From the NCBI GenBank assembly GCA_963799045.1, contig CAWCVN010000007.1, positions 1 to 64,000 of the forward strand: a stretch of 64,000 nt of DNA, read 5' to 3'. A program made the position numbers and the translations under genes. This document shows, piece by piece, positions 16,381 to 24,694 of this stretch. The DNA comes from DASRSS01 sp963799045 (GTDB lineage: Bacteria > Actinomycetota > Actinomycetes > Mycobacteriales > Jatrophihabitantaceae). The notes beneath the pieces were generated by a model, which saw only the letters and a list, made by a program, of their open reading frames with translations, was not told the origin of the DNA and ran no database searches. The first letter of the stretch is position 1, and each line of letters opens with the position of its first letter.

Positions 16381-17708
16381 TGCCGCTCGACGTCGCCCAA
16401 CGCGGCCAGCGGCCCGGCGATCGTGCCGGCGTCGCCGACTACCACCGAGGCCAGCCGCGCTGGCCCGAAGAACTCGGCGGCCGCGGCGCTGACCTCCTCG
16501 ACGCTCGTGGCGCTCAGCCGGCCCGGATGCTCGAGCACCCAGTCCAGCCCGAGACCGAACGCCGACAGCGCCACCAACGTCGAGGCCAGGCCCGCCTGCG
16601 TGGCGGTCGAGAGCGCGAGCGTGCCGATCGCGTACTGGCGCACCGCGGCCACCTCCGCGTCGGTGACCGGCAGGGAGGCGATCCGGCCGAGTTCGTACCG
16701 CGTCTCGAGCAGCGACGGGGCGGTGACGTCGGTCGCCACCTCGACATCGAGCATGAGCACCGAACCGAGCGCGTGATGCTCGATGCGGCTGTGCGGCCCG
16801 TAGGTGTAGCCCTTGTCCTCGCGGATGTTCTCGGTCCAGCGTGAGGAGAAGTAGCCGCCGAAGACCAGGTTCGCCAGCTGCAGCGCCGGGTAGCGCGGGT
16901 CGCTGCGGGGTACCGCCGCGCCGCCCATCCGCAGCGACGACTGCACCGAACCCGGCCGGTCGACGATCAGCAGCGGACCGCCGCTCGTCGCGGGCAGCGC
17001 CGGAACCCGACCGCCGGCGGGTGCGCCCGTCCACCCCGACAGTGCCTTGTCGACCTGGTCCAGCACGCGCGACGGGCTGATGTCACCGACGATCACCAGC
17101 ACGGCGCCGTCCGGGCGAACGAGATCCTGATGCACCCGCCGCACCTGCGCGGCCGTCGCGGCGGCGACGGCCTCCGCCTGCGGGAGGTCGAGGGCGTACG
17201 GGTGCGCCCCCCACATGCGCAGCGCCAGCGCCTCGGCGGCGATCACCCCGGGTCGCGACCGCGCGATGGTCAGCCGCTCCACCAGCCGGTCGCGCTCGGT
17301 CGCCACCTCCTGGCGCGGGTAGGTGGCCTCGGTCAGCAGCGTGGCGACCAGCCGCAGCAGTGCGGGCAGGTTGGTCGAGAGCACGTTGCCGGAGAGCATC
17401 AACCGGTCGGCGTCGACCGAGACCGACAGGTCGCCGCCGAGCGACTGGATCGTTTCGGCGACCCCGGCGCGGTCCAGCGACCCGGCGCCGGTGAGCAGCG
17501 TGTCCGACAGCAGCGTCACCCGTGCCGGATGCGTGGGGCGCGCCGACAACGCGGGCATCCGCAACCGCACTTCGGCCAGCGGCACACCCGGCTTGCGCAC
17601 CGCGACGACGCGCAGCCCGTTCGGCAGCGTGCGCTCGACCACGCTCAGCTTGCGGGCCTTGCGCGGCGGGGTGAGGTCGGGGATCGGCGACGGACGCGGC
17701 GCGGTCAT
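16377..17708 (-). CDS. M16 family peptidase homologue without the zinc site
   Basis: A 443-residue insulinase/pitrilysin-fold protein. It starts LSVVERTLPNGLRVVAVRKPGVPLAEVRLRM like M16 peptidases, but the HxxEH zinc motif expected near residue 65 is absent (LLSDTLLTGAG there). The later R/Y motif region is kept (FGGYFSSRWTENIREDKGYTYG). It is therefore the non-catalytic partner of the adjacent active M16 protein; such pairs are established as two-subunit M16B peptidases. It overlaps both neighbours by four bases, implying matched synthesis of the two subunits. Confidence 0.82.
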   Translation of the reverse strand: MTAPRPSPIPDLTPPRKARKLSVVERTLPNGLRVVAVRKPGVPLAEVRLRMPALSARPTHPARVTLLSDTLLTGAGSLDRAGVAETIQSLGGDLSVSVDADRLMLSGNVLSTNLPALLRLVATLLTEATYPRQEVATERDRLVERLTIARSRPGVIAAEALALRMWGAHPYALDLPQAEAVAAATAAQVRRVHQDLVRPDGAVLVIVGDISPSRVLDQVDKALSGWTGAPAGGRVPALPATSGGPLLIVDRPGSVQSSLRMGGAAVPRSDPRYPALQLANLVFGGYFSSRWTENIREDKGYTYGPHSRIEHHALGSVLMLDVEVATDVTAPSLLETRYELGRIASLPVTDAEVAAVRQYAIGTLALSTATQAGLASTLVALSAFGLGLDWVLEHPGRLSATSVEEVSAAAAEFFGPARLASVVVGDAGTIAGPLAALGDVERQ

Positions 17709-19009
17709 CGGGCACCCCCGGCCACGAGTTCGAGGACGGCTCGTCGGTCCGGCCGCAGCGTCGCCGCCGCCCGGCGCACCGCGTCCTCGCTCACCGCGGC
17801 GAGCCGTTCGGGCAGTTCGGCGACCAGCTCGGCGCGGCCGTGGATCAGCTCGAACTTCGCGAACTCGAGGGTGCGGCTGAGCACCGAGTCCATCTCGCGC
17901 ATCAGCACCGAGACCAGCCGGGTGCGCACCCGGTCCAGCTCGCCGGTGTCGAGACCGTCGGTCGCGATCGCGTCGAGCTCCTCGTCGACCGCGGCGAGGA
18001 TGCTGTCCAGCGACCGGGCGTCCGGGTAGTGCGCGCTGATCGTGAACGACGACGGGTCGCGCTCGTCGAACGGGTCGCCGAACTCGCCGAGGTAGGCAGC
18101 GATGTCGGTGACGAGGTGGTCGCGCTGCACCAGGCGGCGCTGCAGGCGCGAGGCGTCGCCGTCGCTGAGGACCTCGGCGAGCAGGACGAAGGCCAGGTGC
18201 TTGTTCAGCGACCGCACCGGGTCGGCAACGCGGTAGCCGATGGCCACTGCGGGCATCGGCGCGTGCACGTCGCGGTGCTCTGCCCGGCGCTCGCCCGTCA
18301 ACGGCGGCTCACCGAAGCTCGGCCGGCGCGGCCGGCGCCGCTTGCTGATCGGACCGAAGTGCTTGTCGATCAACCCGAGCGCTTCGTCGACGGCGAAATC
18401 CCCGGCCACGGCGAGCACGGCATTGGCCGGGGCGTAGTAGCGCGAGAAGAAGTCCTTCGCATCCTTGACGGTGGCGCTCTCGAGGTCCTCGAAGCCGCCG
18501 TAGCCGTTGTGCGAGTTGGCGAAGCTGTCGAACAGCAACGCCGGCAGGTAGATCCAGGGGAAGCCGCCGTAGGGCCGGTTGAGCACGTTCACCCGGATCT
18601 CGTTCTTGACGACCTCGAGCTGGTTGGCCAGGTTCTCCTCGGTGATGCGCGGGGACAGCATGCGGTCTGCTTCGAGGAACAGGCCACGCTCCAACGCGTT
18701 CGACGGCAACGCCTCGAAGTAGTTCGTGTAGTCGGGGTGGGTACTGCCGTTGAACGTGCCCCCGGAGGCCTGCACGTACCGGAAGTGCTCGAGCTTGTCG
18801 AGGCTCGCCGAACCCTGGAACATCAGGTGCTCGAACAGGTGCGCGAAGCCGGTGCGCCCCTCGGGCTCGGAACGCATGCCGACGTCGTAGAGCACGCCGA
18901 CACCGATCACCGGCGCGGTTCGATCAGGGGCAAGCACGACTCGAAGCCCGTTGTCGAGGGTGTGATGGGCGAGTTCGAAGGAGGGGGACGGCACTTTGAC
19001 GGGGGGCAC
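17705..19009 (-). CDS. M16 family zinc peptidase, catalytic subunit
   Basis: A 434-residue M16 peptidase with the inverted zinc motif in GRTGFAHLFEHLMFQGS (HxxEH) and the distal glutamate segment ENLANQLEVVKNEIRVN. The strand DNGLRVVLAPDRTAPVIGVGVLYDVG is typical of M16B enzymes. The start GTG at 19009 precedes PPVKVPSPSFELAHHTLDNG. There is no signal peptide, so it is likely cytoplasmic and paired with the downstream non-catalytic subunit in one peptide-degrading heterodimer. Target peptides are unknown. Confidence 0.85.
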   Translation of the reverse strand: MPPVKVPSPSFELAHHTLDNGLRVVLAPDRTAPVIGVGVLYDVGMRSEPEGRTGFAHLFEHLMFQGSASLDKLEHFRYVQASGGTFNGSTHPDYTNYFEALPSNALERGLFLEADRMLSPRITEENLANQLEVVKNEIRVNVLNRPYGGFPWIYLPALLFDSFANSHNGYGGFEDLESATVKDAKDFFSRYYAPANAVLAVAGDFAVDEALGLIDKHFGPISKRRRPRRPSFGEPPLTGERRAEHRDVHAPMPAVAIGYRVADPVRSLNKHLAFVLLAEVLSDGDASRLQRRLVQRDHLVTDIAAYLGEFGDPFDERDPSSFTISAHYPDARSLDSILAAVDEELDAIATDGLDTGELDRVRTRLVSVLMREMDSVLSRTLEFAKFELIHGRAELVAELPERLAAVSEDAVRRAAATLRPDRRAVLELVAGGAR

Positions 19010-19029
19010 CAGGCCACCCTAACCGGCCC

Positions 19030-19662
19030 TCAGATCAGCTTGATGCTGGAGATCAGGGCCGGCACTGTCGGCCAGAGGTTCTTGACCTCGTCGGGAAGCG
19101 TCACGTACCAGACCGCGATCCGCTGGCCGCTGGCGTGCAGCGCGACGATCCAGGTGCGCTCCGTGCGGACCTTCAGGTGCTGTGCCTGGCGGTAGGCGGC
19201 GTTGATCGTGAACGTCGTCTGCAGCAACCAGGCGTCGACACCGGCGACCTTGGTCGCCTTGTTCGCCACGGTGTGCACGCCCGGGTTAGGCCCCCAGGAG
19301 CCGAGCGAGACCATCTCGGTGCGCAGCCGACCGGTCAGCTGGGCCAGGGTCATCGAGGTCGCACCGCCCACGACGCCGGCGCCCTCACCCAGCACCCAGC
19401 CTGGCTCGACCTGCTTGACCAGGCTCAGCGGCCACAGCGGATCGGGCGTCATCGCGATCCCCGAGGTGACGCACCGGAACGACAGGCCGATCTCGGGAGC
19501 CGAAACGGTCGGGCACGACACGGTGGCTCCCGTCCCGCCGCCGGGCCGGTCGGTCGGGCTGGACGTCGGCAGGCCCACGTGCCCCGAGCCGCCCACCGCG
19601 GTCGTGCACGCCGTCAGCACGCCCGCGAGCAGCGCGATGAGCGGCAGCAGTGTCCGGCGCAC
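19030..19662 (-). CDS. Secreted lipoprotein of unknown function
   Basis: A 210-residue protein with a clear lipoprotein signal peptide (RRTLLPLIALLAGVLTAC) and lipobox cysteine near residue 19, then a Gly/Ser/Pro linker. The body has two cysteines (VSCPTVS and FRCVTSG) and ends in PDEVKNLWPTVPALISSIKLI. I recognise no family with certainty; the overall shape resembles actinobacterial proteins with a PsbP/LpqN-like fold. The GTG start at 19662 is eight bases after the M20 peptidase stop, so it is likely co-transcribed with it. Confidence 0.7.
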   Translation of the reverse strand: MRRTLLPLIALLAGVLTACTTAVGGSGHVGLPTSSPTDRPGGGTGATVSCPTVSAPEIGLSFRCVTSGIAMTPDPLWPLSLVKQVEPGWVLGEGAGVVGGATSMTLAQLTGRLRTEMVSLGSWGPNPGVHTVANKATKVAGVDAWLLQTTFTINAAYRQAQHLKVRTERTWIVALHASGQRIAVWYVTLPDEVKNLWPTVPALISSIKLI

Positions 19663-19670
19663 GGGTGTCG

Positions 19671-21089
19671 CTACGCGCCGCGCAGCCCGTCGGTGCCGAG
19701 CCGGGCCAGGCCCGACCACAGCAGCGCCGCGGCCTCCGCGCCCTTGTAGAGCATCGACACCGTGACCTTCTCGTTCGGCGCGTGGATCTGGTCGTCTGGC
19801 AGACCGACACCGAGGAAGACCATCGGCGCGCCGAGCGCCTGCTGCAGCGCCGCTTCCGGGCCGCTGCCGCCTTCGCGGGTCGGCAGCACCGGCTTGCCGT
19901 CGAAGGCCGACGAGATCGCGTCGGTGAGCACCCGGTACGCGGGGTTGTCCAGGGCGACCAGGCAGGGCGCGACTCCGCCGCCCTCCCACTCGACGTCGGC
20001 GGTGATGCCCTCAGGCGTGTGCGCGGCGACGAATGCCTCGACCGCCTCGATGATCTTCGCGGGCTGCTGGGCGGCGACCAGCCGGAACGACAGCTTGACG
20101 AAGGCGTCGCTGGGCACGATCGTCTTGCCACCGGCGCCCTGGTAGCCGCCGCCGAGCCCGTTGACCTCGGCGGTGGGGCGGGCCCCAAGACGCTCGAGCG
20201 TGCTGAAGCCGCGCTCGCCGGCGAGCGCGCGCGACTGCGTGACCTGAAGGAACCGCTTGTCGTCCGACGGGATCTTCGCGAACAGTGCGCGCTCGGCGTC
20301 GGTGAGCTCGAGCACGTCGTCGTAGAAGCCAGGCACCTGCACCCGTCCGTCGTCGTCGTGCAGCGCTCCGACCAGCCGGCCGATCTCCGTGGCGGGATTC
20401 GGCACCGCGCCACCGAACACGCCGGAGTGCAGATCCAGGCCGGGGCCGTGGAACCCGACCGTGCAGGCGACGAGGCCGCGCATCCCGGTGACGGCACTGG
20501 GCGTGTCCTCGGCGACCATCCCGGTGTCGGTGACCACCACGACGTCGCAGTCGAGGCGTTCGCGCCGTTCGGCCAGCAGGGCCTCGAAGTGCGGCGAGCC
20601 GGACTCCTCCTCACCCTCGACGAGGAACTTCAGCGTGACGGCCGGGGTGCTGCGCCCGGTCGCGGACAGGTGCGCCTTGAGCCCGAGCAGGTGGAACAGC
20701 AGCTGGCCCTTGTCGTCGGACGCGCCCCGCGCCCGCAACAACCCCCCGCCCGCCTCGTCCACGGTGGGGTCGAACGGGTCGGTGTGCCACAGCTCGATGG
20801 GGTCGACCGGCTGCACGTCGTGGTGGCCGTAGACCAGCACAACCGGCGCCGCCGGGTCATCGCTCGGCCACTCGGCGTACACGGCGGGCATCCCGGCCGT
20901 CGGCCAGATCTCGACGGTCGGGAATCCGGTCCGGCGCGCGGCCGCGGCGAACCACTCGGCGCTGCGCACCACGTCGTCGTGATGCTCTGGCTGGGCGCTG
21001 ATACCGGGGATACGCAGCCAGCTGTCGAGGTCGTCGAGCAGGTCCTGGCGGTGCGCGGTGACGTAGTCGCGTTCGCTGATGGCGGTCAT
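19671..21089 (-). CDS. M20-family dipeptidase/peptidase
   Basis: A 472-residue binuclear zinc peptidase of the M20/CNDP-like group. Metal-binding marks are the His in VLVYGHHDVQPVDP, the bridging Asp in RARGASDDKGQ, the catalytic and metal glutamates in FLVEGEEESGSP, an Asp in VVVTDTG and the late histidine in DDQIHAPNEK. The inserted dimerisation domain (from VACTVGFHGPGLDLHSGVFGG) is present. It has no signal peptide and is probably a cytoplasmic dipeptidase or acyl-amino-acid hydrolase; exact substrate unknown. The frame is intact. Confidence 0.88.
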   Translation of the reverse strand: MTAISERDYVTAHRQDLLDDLDSWLRIPGISAQPEHHDDVVRSAEWFAAAARRTGFPTVEIWPTAGMPAVYAEWPSDDPAAPVVLVYGHHDVQPVDPIELWHTDPFDPTVDEAGGGLLRARGASDDKGQLLFHLLGLKAHLSATGRSTPAVTLKFLVEGEEESGSPHFEALLAERRERLDCDVVVVTDTGMVAEDTPSAVTGMRGLVACTVGFHGPGLDLHSGVFGGAVPNPATEIGRLVGALHDDDGRVQVPGFYDDVLELTDAERALFAKIPSDDKRFLQVTQSRALAGERGFSTLERLGARPTAEVNGLGGGYQGAGGKTIVPSDAFVKLSFRLVAAQQPAKIIEAVEAFVAAHTPEGITADVEWEGGGVAPCLVALDNPAYRVLTDAISSAFDGKPVLPTREGGSGPEAALQQALGAPMVFLGVGLPDDQIHAPNEKVTVSMLYKGAEAAALLWSGLARLGTDGLRGA

Positions 21090-21119
21090 GGAAGCGACGC
21101 TAACCCACTGCGGCCCGGC

Positions 21120-21419
21120 TCAGCGCAACCGGGCGATCTGCCACACGAGGTAAGCCAGCGGCGGCACGATCATGCCCAGCCCGCCGAGCAGCAACCGGCG
21201 CGCGGCCGCGCGCACGTTTCCCTCGGAGAGCCCGATGCCGACCGCGGCGACGACCAGGGCGGTGACGGCGGAGGCCAGCGGGTAGATCAGCACGACGCCC
21301 GAGCCGACGAGCGCGCCCAGGATCGGCCAGTACCAAGCGGCGTTGCGCAGCCGCGTGACCGTCGGGACTCGCTGCTGTTGCCCGGCCTGTTGTGTCGTCC
21401 GATCCGATTCCGTCGCCAT
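21120..21419 (-). CDS. Small membrane protein, three predicted TM helices
   Basis: A 99-residue protein with a polar N-terminus (ESDRTTQQAGQQQ) and three hydrophobic segments: AWYWPILGALVGSGVVLIYPL, AVTALVVAAVGIGLS, and LLGGLGMIVPPLAYLVWQIA. It resembles small actinobacterial DUF3017-like membrane proteins, but I cannot assign it firmly. It lies between adnB and the M20 gene on the same strand; 80 bases separate it from adnB. Confidence 0.55.
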   Translation of the reverse strand: MATESDRTTQQAGQQQRVPTVTRLRNAAWYWPILGALVGSGVVLIYPLASAVTALVVAAVGIGLSEGNVRAAARRLLLGGLGMIVPPLAYLVWQIARLR

Positions 21420-21499
21420 CCGCCCGGTCCGCGCCCGTCAACTCCTCACCCGCTCCGCTGCCGTGATCAGGTCTAGCAGACGCTGATGTGCGGGCCGGC

Positions 21500-24400
21500 T
21501 CAGGCCGTGGCGATCAGCGCCCGCAGACCGGCGGCGTCCAGCAGCGACACCGGCTCGACCGTTTCGTTGCTGCGCACGTAGTGGAAGGCGGCGCGGACCT
21601 GGTGCAGCTGGTCGTCGGCCACGCCGGCCAGCCGCGCCCAGGCCAACCGGTACGCGGCCAGCTGGATCGTGGCCGCCTCGGCCCGCGCGCCGCTCGGACG
21701 CGTGCCGGTCTTCCAGTCCACCACCAGCCACCCGTCGGCCTCGCTGCCGAACACGGCATCCATCCGACCGCGCACCACGGTGCCGTCGAAGGCCATCTCG
21801 AAGGGCACCTCGACCTCGACCGGCCGGCGGTCGGCCCACGGGCCGGCCTCGAACGCCGCCCGCAGCGCCTCGAAGTCCGAGTCGTCGGCACCGGCGTCGG
21901 CGGCGCCGGGCAGTTCATCGAGGTCCAGCAACGGTTGTGCCTGCCAGCGCTGCTCGAGCCAGGCATGGAACCGGGTGCCGCGCCGGGCCAGCGGCGCGGG
22001 CTGTCCGGGCACCGGGCGGCGGATGCGCCGGGCCAGCCCGGCCGGGTCGCGGCGCAGCTCGACGAGTTGGGAGACCGACAGCTGCCCGGGCAACGGCACC
22101 TCGATCGTGGCGCCGGTGCGGGCGGCCGCGCGTTCGGCCAGCAGCAGGTCGACGTCACGCGCCCACTCGGCGGCCCGCCCGGCACCGGCCGGACTCGGGA
22201 ACAGGCCGTCCTCGGCCTCGGCGGCGGCCCGCACCAGGGCTGCCCCTGCCTCGAGTTCGGCCCGTCGGCCGGCCAGCCCCGCGCGCGGGGGGCCGAGCGG
22301 GTCAGCCGGCCACGCCGCGGTGCGCACGTCGGCGGTCACCGGGTTGGCCGCGCCCGGCTCGGGTTCGCACCACTGCTCGGGCGTGACACCGGCGGCGGCG
22401 ACGGCGTCGCGCAGTTCGAGCAGGAACGGGGAGGCCGCACGGGGTTTGACGTTGCCCTCCCACACGTAGCTCGAGGCGAGCAGCATTCGCCGGGCACGGG
22501 TCAGCGCGACGTAGGCCAGGCGGCGCTCCTCGCGCGCGTGCCGCCCCTTGAGCTCGTCGTCGTGGTCACGTAAGCGCGTCGCCAGCCGTTTCGGCTCGGT
22601 TGCCGTGAGGTCGAGTTCGGGCAGGTCGGCGCGGTCGCCGCGCAGCGGGATCGGCAGCTCGTGCCGGGCCTTGGTCCAGTTCACGCTGCGGGGGTCGGCC
22701 GGGAAGCCGCCGACGACGAGACCGGGCACCGCCACGACATCCCACTCCAGGCCCTTCGCCCCGTGCACGGTGAGGACCTGCACCCGTTCGGTCTCGACGG
22801 CGACCTCGCCGGCCTCCAGGCCGTTCTCCTCCTGTTCCGCGGCGTCGAGGTAGGCCAGGAAGGCGCTGACGGTAGTACCGCGCGCGTCCGCGGCCTCGGC
22901 GGCGAAGCGGGCGGCCTCGTCGAGGAACCGGTCGAGGTGCGCGCGGCCGACGGCGGCGCGGTCGGCACGAGCCCCCACCTCGATGTCGACGCCCGTCACG
23001 CGCTCGATCTCGCCGATCAGCTCCGGCAACGGGATACCGATGCGCCGCCGCAGCCGGCGCAGCTCGCCGGACAGCGCGACCAGCCGGGCGTAGCCGGCCG
23101 GCGAATAGTGTTCGGCGGGGCCGGGGTCGTCGAGCGCCTCGATCAGGGTGAACTCGTCGTCCTCGTCGTCGGGACGGGCACCATCGGACCCGCGCCCCAG
23201 CCACCGGGCCCTCCGCTGCAGCGCCGCGAGGTCGCGGGCGCCGATGCGCCAGCGCGCGCCGAGCAGCAGCCGCGCCAGCGACGGGGCGGCGTGGTGGTCG
23301 GCGAGCACCCGGAGCGTCGCGACGACGTCGGCGACCTCGGGCGTGGTGAGCAGGCCACCCAGGCCGACGACCTCGACGGGCAGCCCGGCCTCGGCCAGCG
23401 CCTCGGCGAGCGGGGGGATCTGGCTGCGCCGCCGGACGAGCACGGCAGCGGTGCGCTCGCCTGCGGGCAGCGCGTCCCACGCGGCGCGCATCCGTGCGGC
23501 GACCCAGCGTGCCTCGTCCTCGTGCGTCTCCGTGCGGGTCAGCTCCACGGTGCCAGGGCCGGCGCCGGCGCGCGCGCGCAGCGTGAGGCCGCTACGACCC
23601 GTCGCCAGCCCCCGCGCTACCGCGTTCGCGACGTCGAGGATCAGCGCATCGTTGCGGAAGCTGGTCGCCAGCGGGTAGACGGTGGCGGCGGATCCGTCGG
23701 TCCGTGCGAAGCGGCGGTCGAACACCTCGATGTTGCCGGCGCTGGCGCCGCGCCAGCCGTAGATCGACTGGAACGGGTCGCCGACCGCCGTGACCGGGTG
23801 GCCGGCGCCGTAGAGGCCGTTCAGGAGCTGCACCTGGGCGTGCCCGGTGTCCTGGTACTCGTCGAGCAGCACCGCGTGGTAGCGCTCGCGCTCGGCGGCG
23901 CGCACGTCCGCGAGCCCGGCCAGGCGCGCGGCCAGCGCCATCTGGTCGCCGAAGTCGACGCCGGGCACAGCGGCCTTCGCGGCGGCGTAGCTGTCCACGA
24001 GCACGGTCAGCGCCTGCCGGTGCCGCAGCGAGGTGATCAGCTCGGCGACCGGGCTGGACTTCGTGATCTTGCCCCTCGCGGCGACGTCGTCGAGCGTGCT
24101 CAGCGCCGCGGTGCAGAACTCGCCGAGGTCCGCCGGGGTGACGAGGTGGTCGGCGCATTGGCCGGCGATCGTGAGCAGCCAGCCCGTGATCGAGCCCGGA
24201 GTGCCGATGCCGGGCGGCAGCTCGCCGTCGTGGGCGCGGACCACCGTGTCCGCCAGCTGCCAGCACTGGGCCGGCGAGAGCAGCCGCGCGTCGGGCTCGG
24301 CGCCGAGGCGCAGCGCATGCTCCGCCACGAGGCGCCCGGCGTAGGCCGCGTAGGTCGACACGGTGGGCTCGCCGGCGCGCAGGCGAGCGATCTGTTCCAC

Positions 24401-24694
24401 GGCCTCCGGGATGTCGCGCTCGAGCACGTTGCGCCACTGGGCGAGCCGGCGGCGGATCCGCCGGCCGAGTTCGGCCGCGGCCTTGCGGGTGAAGGTCAGG
24501 CCGAGCACTGCCTCGGGCACGACGATTTCGTTCGCCACCAGCCAGACCACCCGGCCGGCCATCGTCTCGGTCTTGCCCGAACCGGCGCCGGCGATCACGA
24601 CCGCGGGCTCCAGCGGGGACTCGATCACCGCGGCCTGCTCCTCGGTCGGCGGCGGCAGGCCGAGCCGGTCGTTCAGCTGCGCCGCGCGGATCAT
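21500..24694 (-). CDS. adnB: AdnB subunit of the AdnAB helicase-nuclease
   Basis: A 1064-residue fusion of a UvrD-like motor and a RecB-type nuclease, part of the actinobacterial AdnAB complex that resects double-strand breaks. Motor motifs: Walker A VIAGAGSGKTETMAGRV, GLTFTRKAAAELG, LLDEYQDTGHAQV, VGDPFQSIYGWRGAS, LTVHGAKGLEWDVVAVPG and LAYVALTRARRMLLAS. The nuclease core at the C-terminus reads VVRGRMDAVFG then WLVVDWKTGTRP, giving the catalytic Asp and the Asp-x-Lys. ATG at 24694 overlaps the adnA stop (ATGA), so the two subunits are coupled. Order adnA-adnB matches mycobacteria. The frame is intact. Confidence 0.9.
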   Translation of the reverse strand: MIRAAQLNDRLGLPPPTEEQAAVIESPLEPAVVIAGAGSGKTETMAGRVVWLVANEIVVPEAVLGLTFTRKAAAELGRRIRRRLAQWRNVLERDIPEAVEQIARLRAGEPTVSTYAAYAGRLVAEHALRLGAEPDARLLSPAQCWQLADTVVRAHDGELPPGIGTPGSITGWLLTIAGQCADHLVTPADLGEFCTAALSTLDDVAARGKITKSSPVAELITSLRHRQALTVLVDSYAAAKAAVPGVDFGDQMALAARLAGLADVRAAERERYHAVLLDEYQDTGHAQVQLLNGLYGAGHPVTAVGDPFQSIYGWRGASAGNIEVFDRRFARTDGSAATVYPLATSFRNDALILDVANAVARGLATGRSGLTLRARAGAGPGTVELTRTETHEDEARWVAARMRAAWDALPAGERTAAVLVRRRSQIPPLAEALAEAGLPVEVVGLGGLLTTPEVADVVATLRVLADHHAAPSLARLLLGARWRIGARDLAALQRRARWLGRGSDGARPDDEDDEFTLIEALDDPGPAEHYSPAGYARLVALSGELRRLRRRIGIPLPELIGEIERVTGVDIEVGARADRAAVGRAHLDRFLDEAARFAAEAADARGTTVSAFLAYLDAAEQEENGLEAGEVAVETERVQVLTVHGAKGLEWDVVAVPGLVVGGFPADPRSVNWTKARHELPIPLRGDRADLPELDLTATEPKRLATRLRDHDDELKGRHAREERRLAYVALTRARRMLLASSYVWEGNVKPRAASPFLLELRDAVAAAGVTPEQWCEPEPGAANPVTADVRTAAWPADPLGPPRAGLAGRRAELEAGAALVRAAAEAEDGLFPSPAGAGRAAEWARDVDLLLAERAAARTGATIEVPLPGQLSVSQLVELRRDPAGLARRIRRPVPGQPAPLARRGTRFHAWLEQRWQAQPLLDLDELPGAADAGADDSDFEALRAAFEAGPWADRRPVEVEVPFEMAFDGTVVRGRMDAVFGSEADGWLVVDWKTGTRPSGARAEAATIQLAAYRLAWARLAGVADDQLHQVRAAFHYVRSNETVEPVSLLDAAGLRALIATA

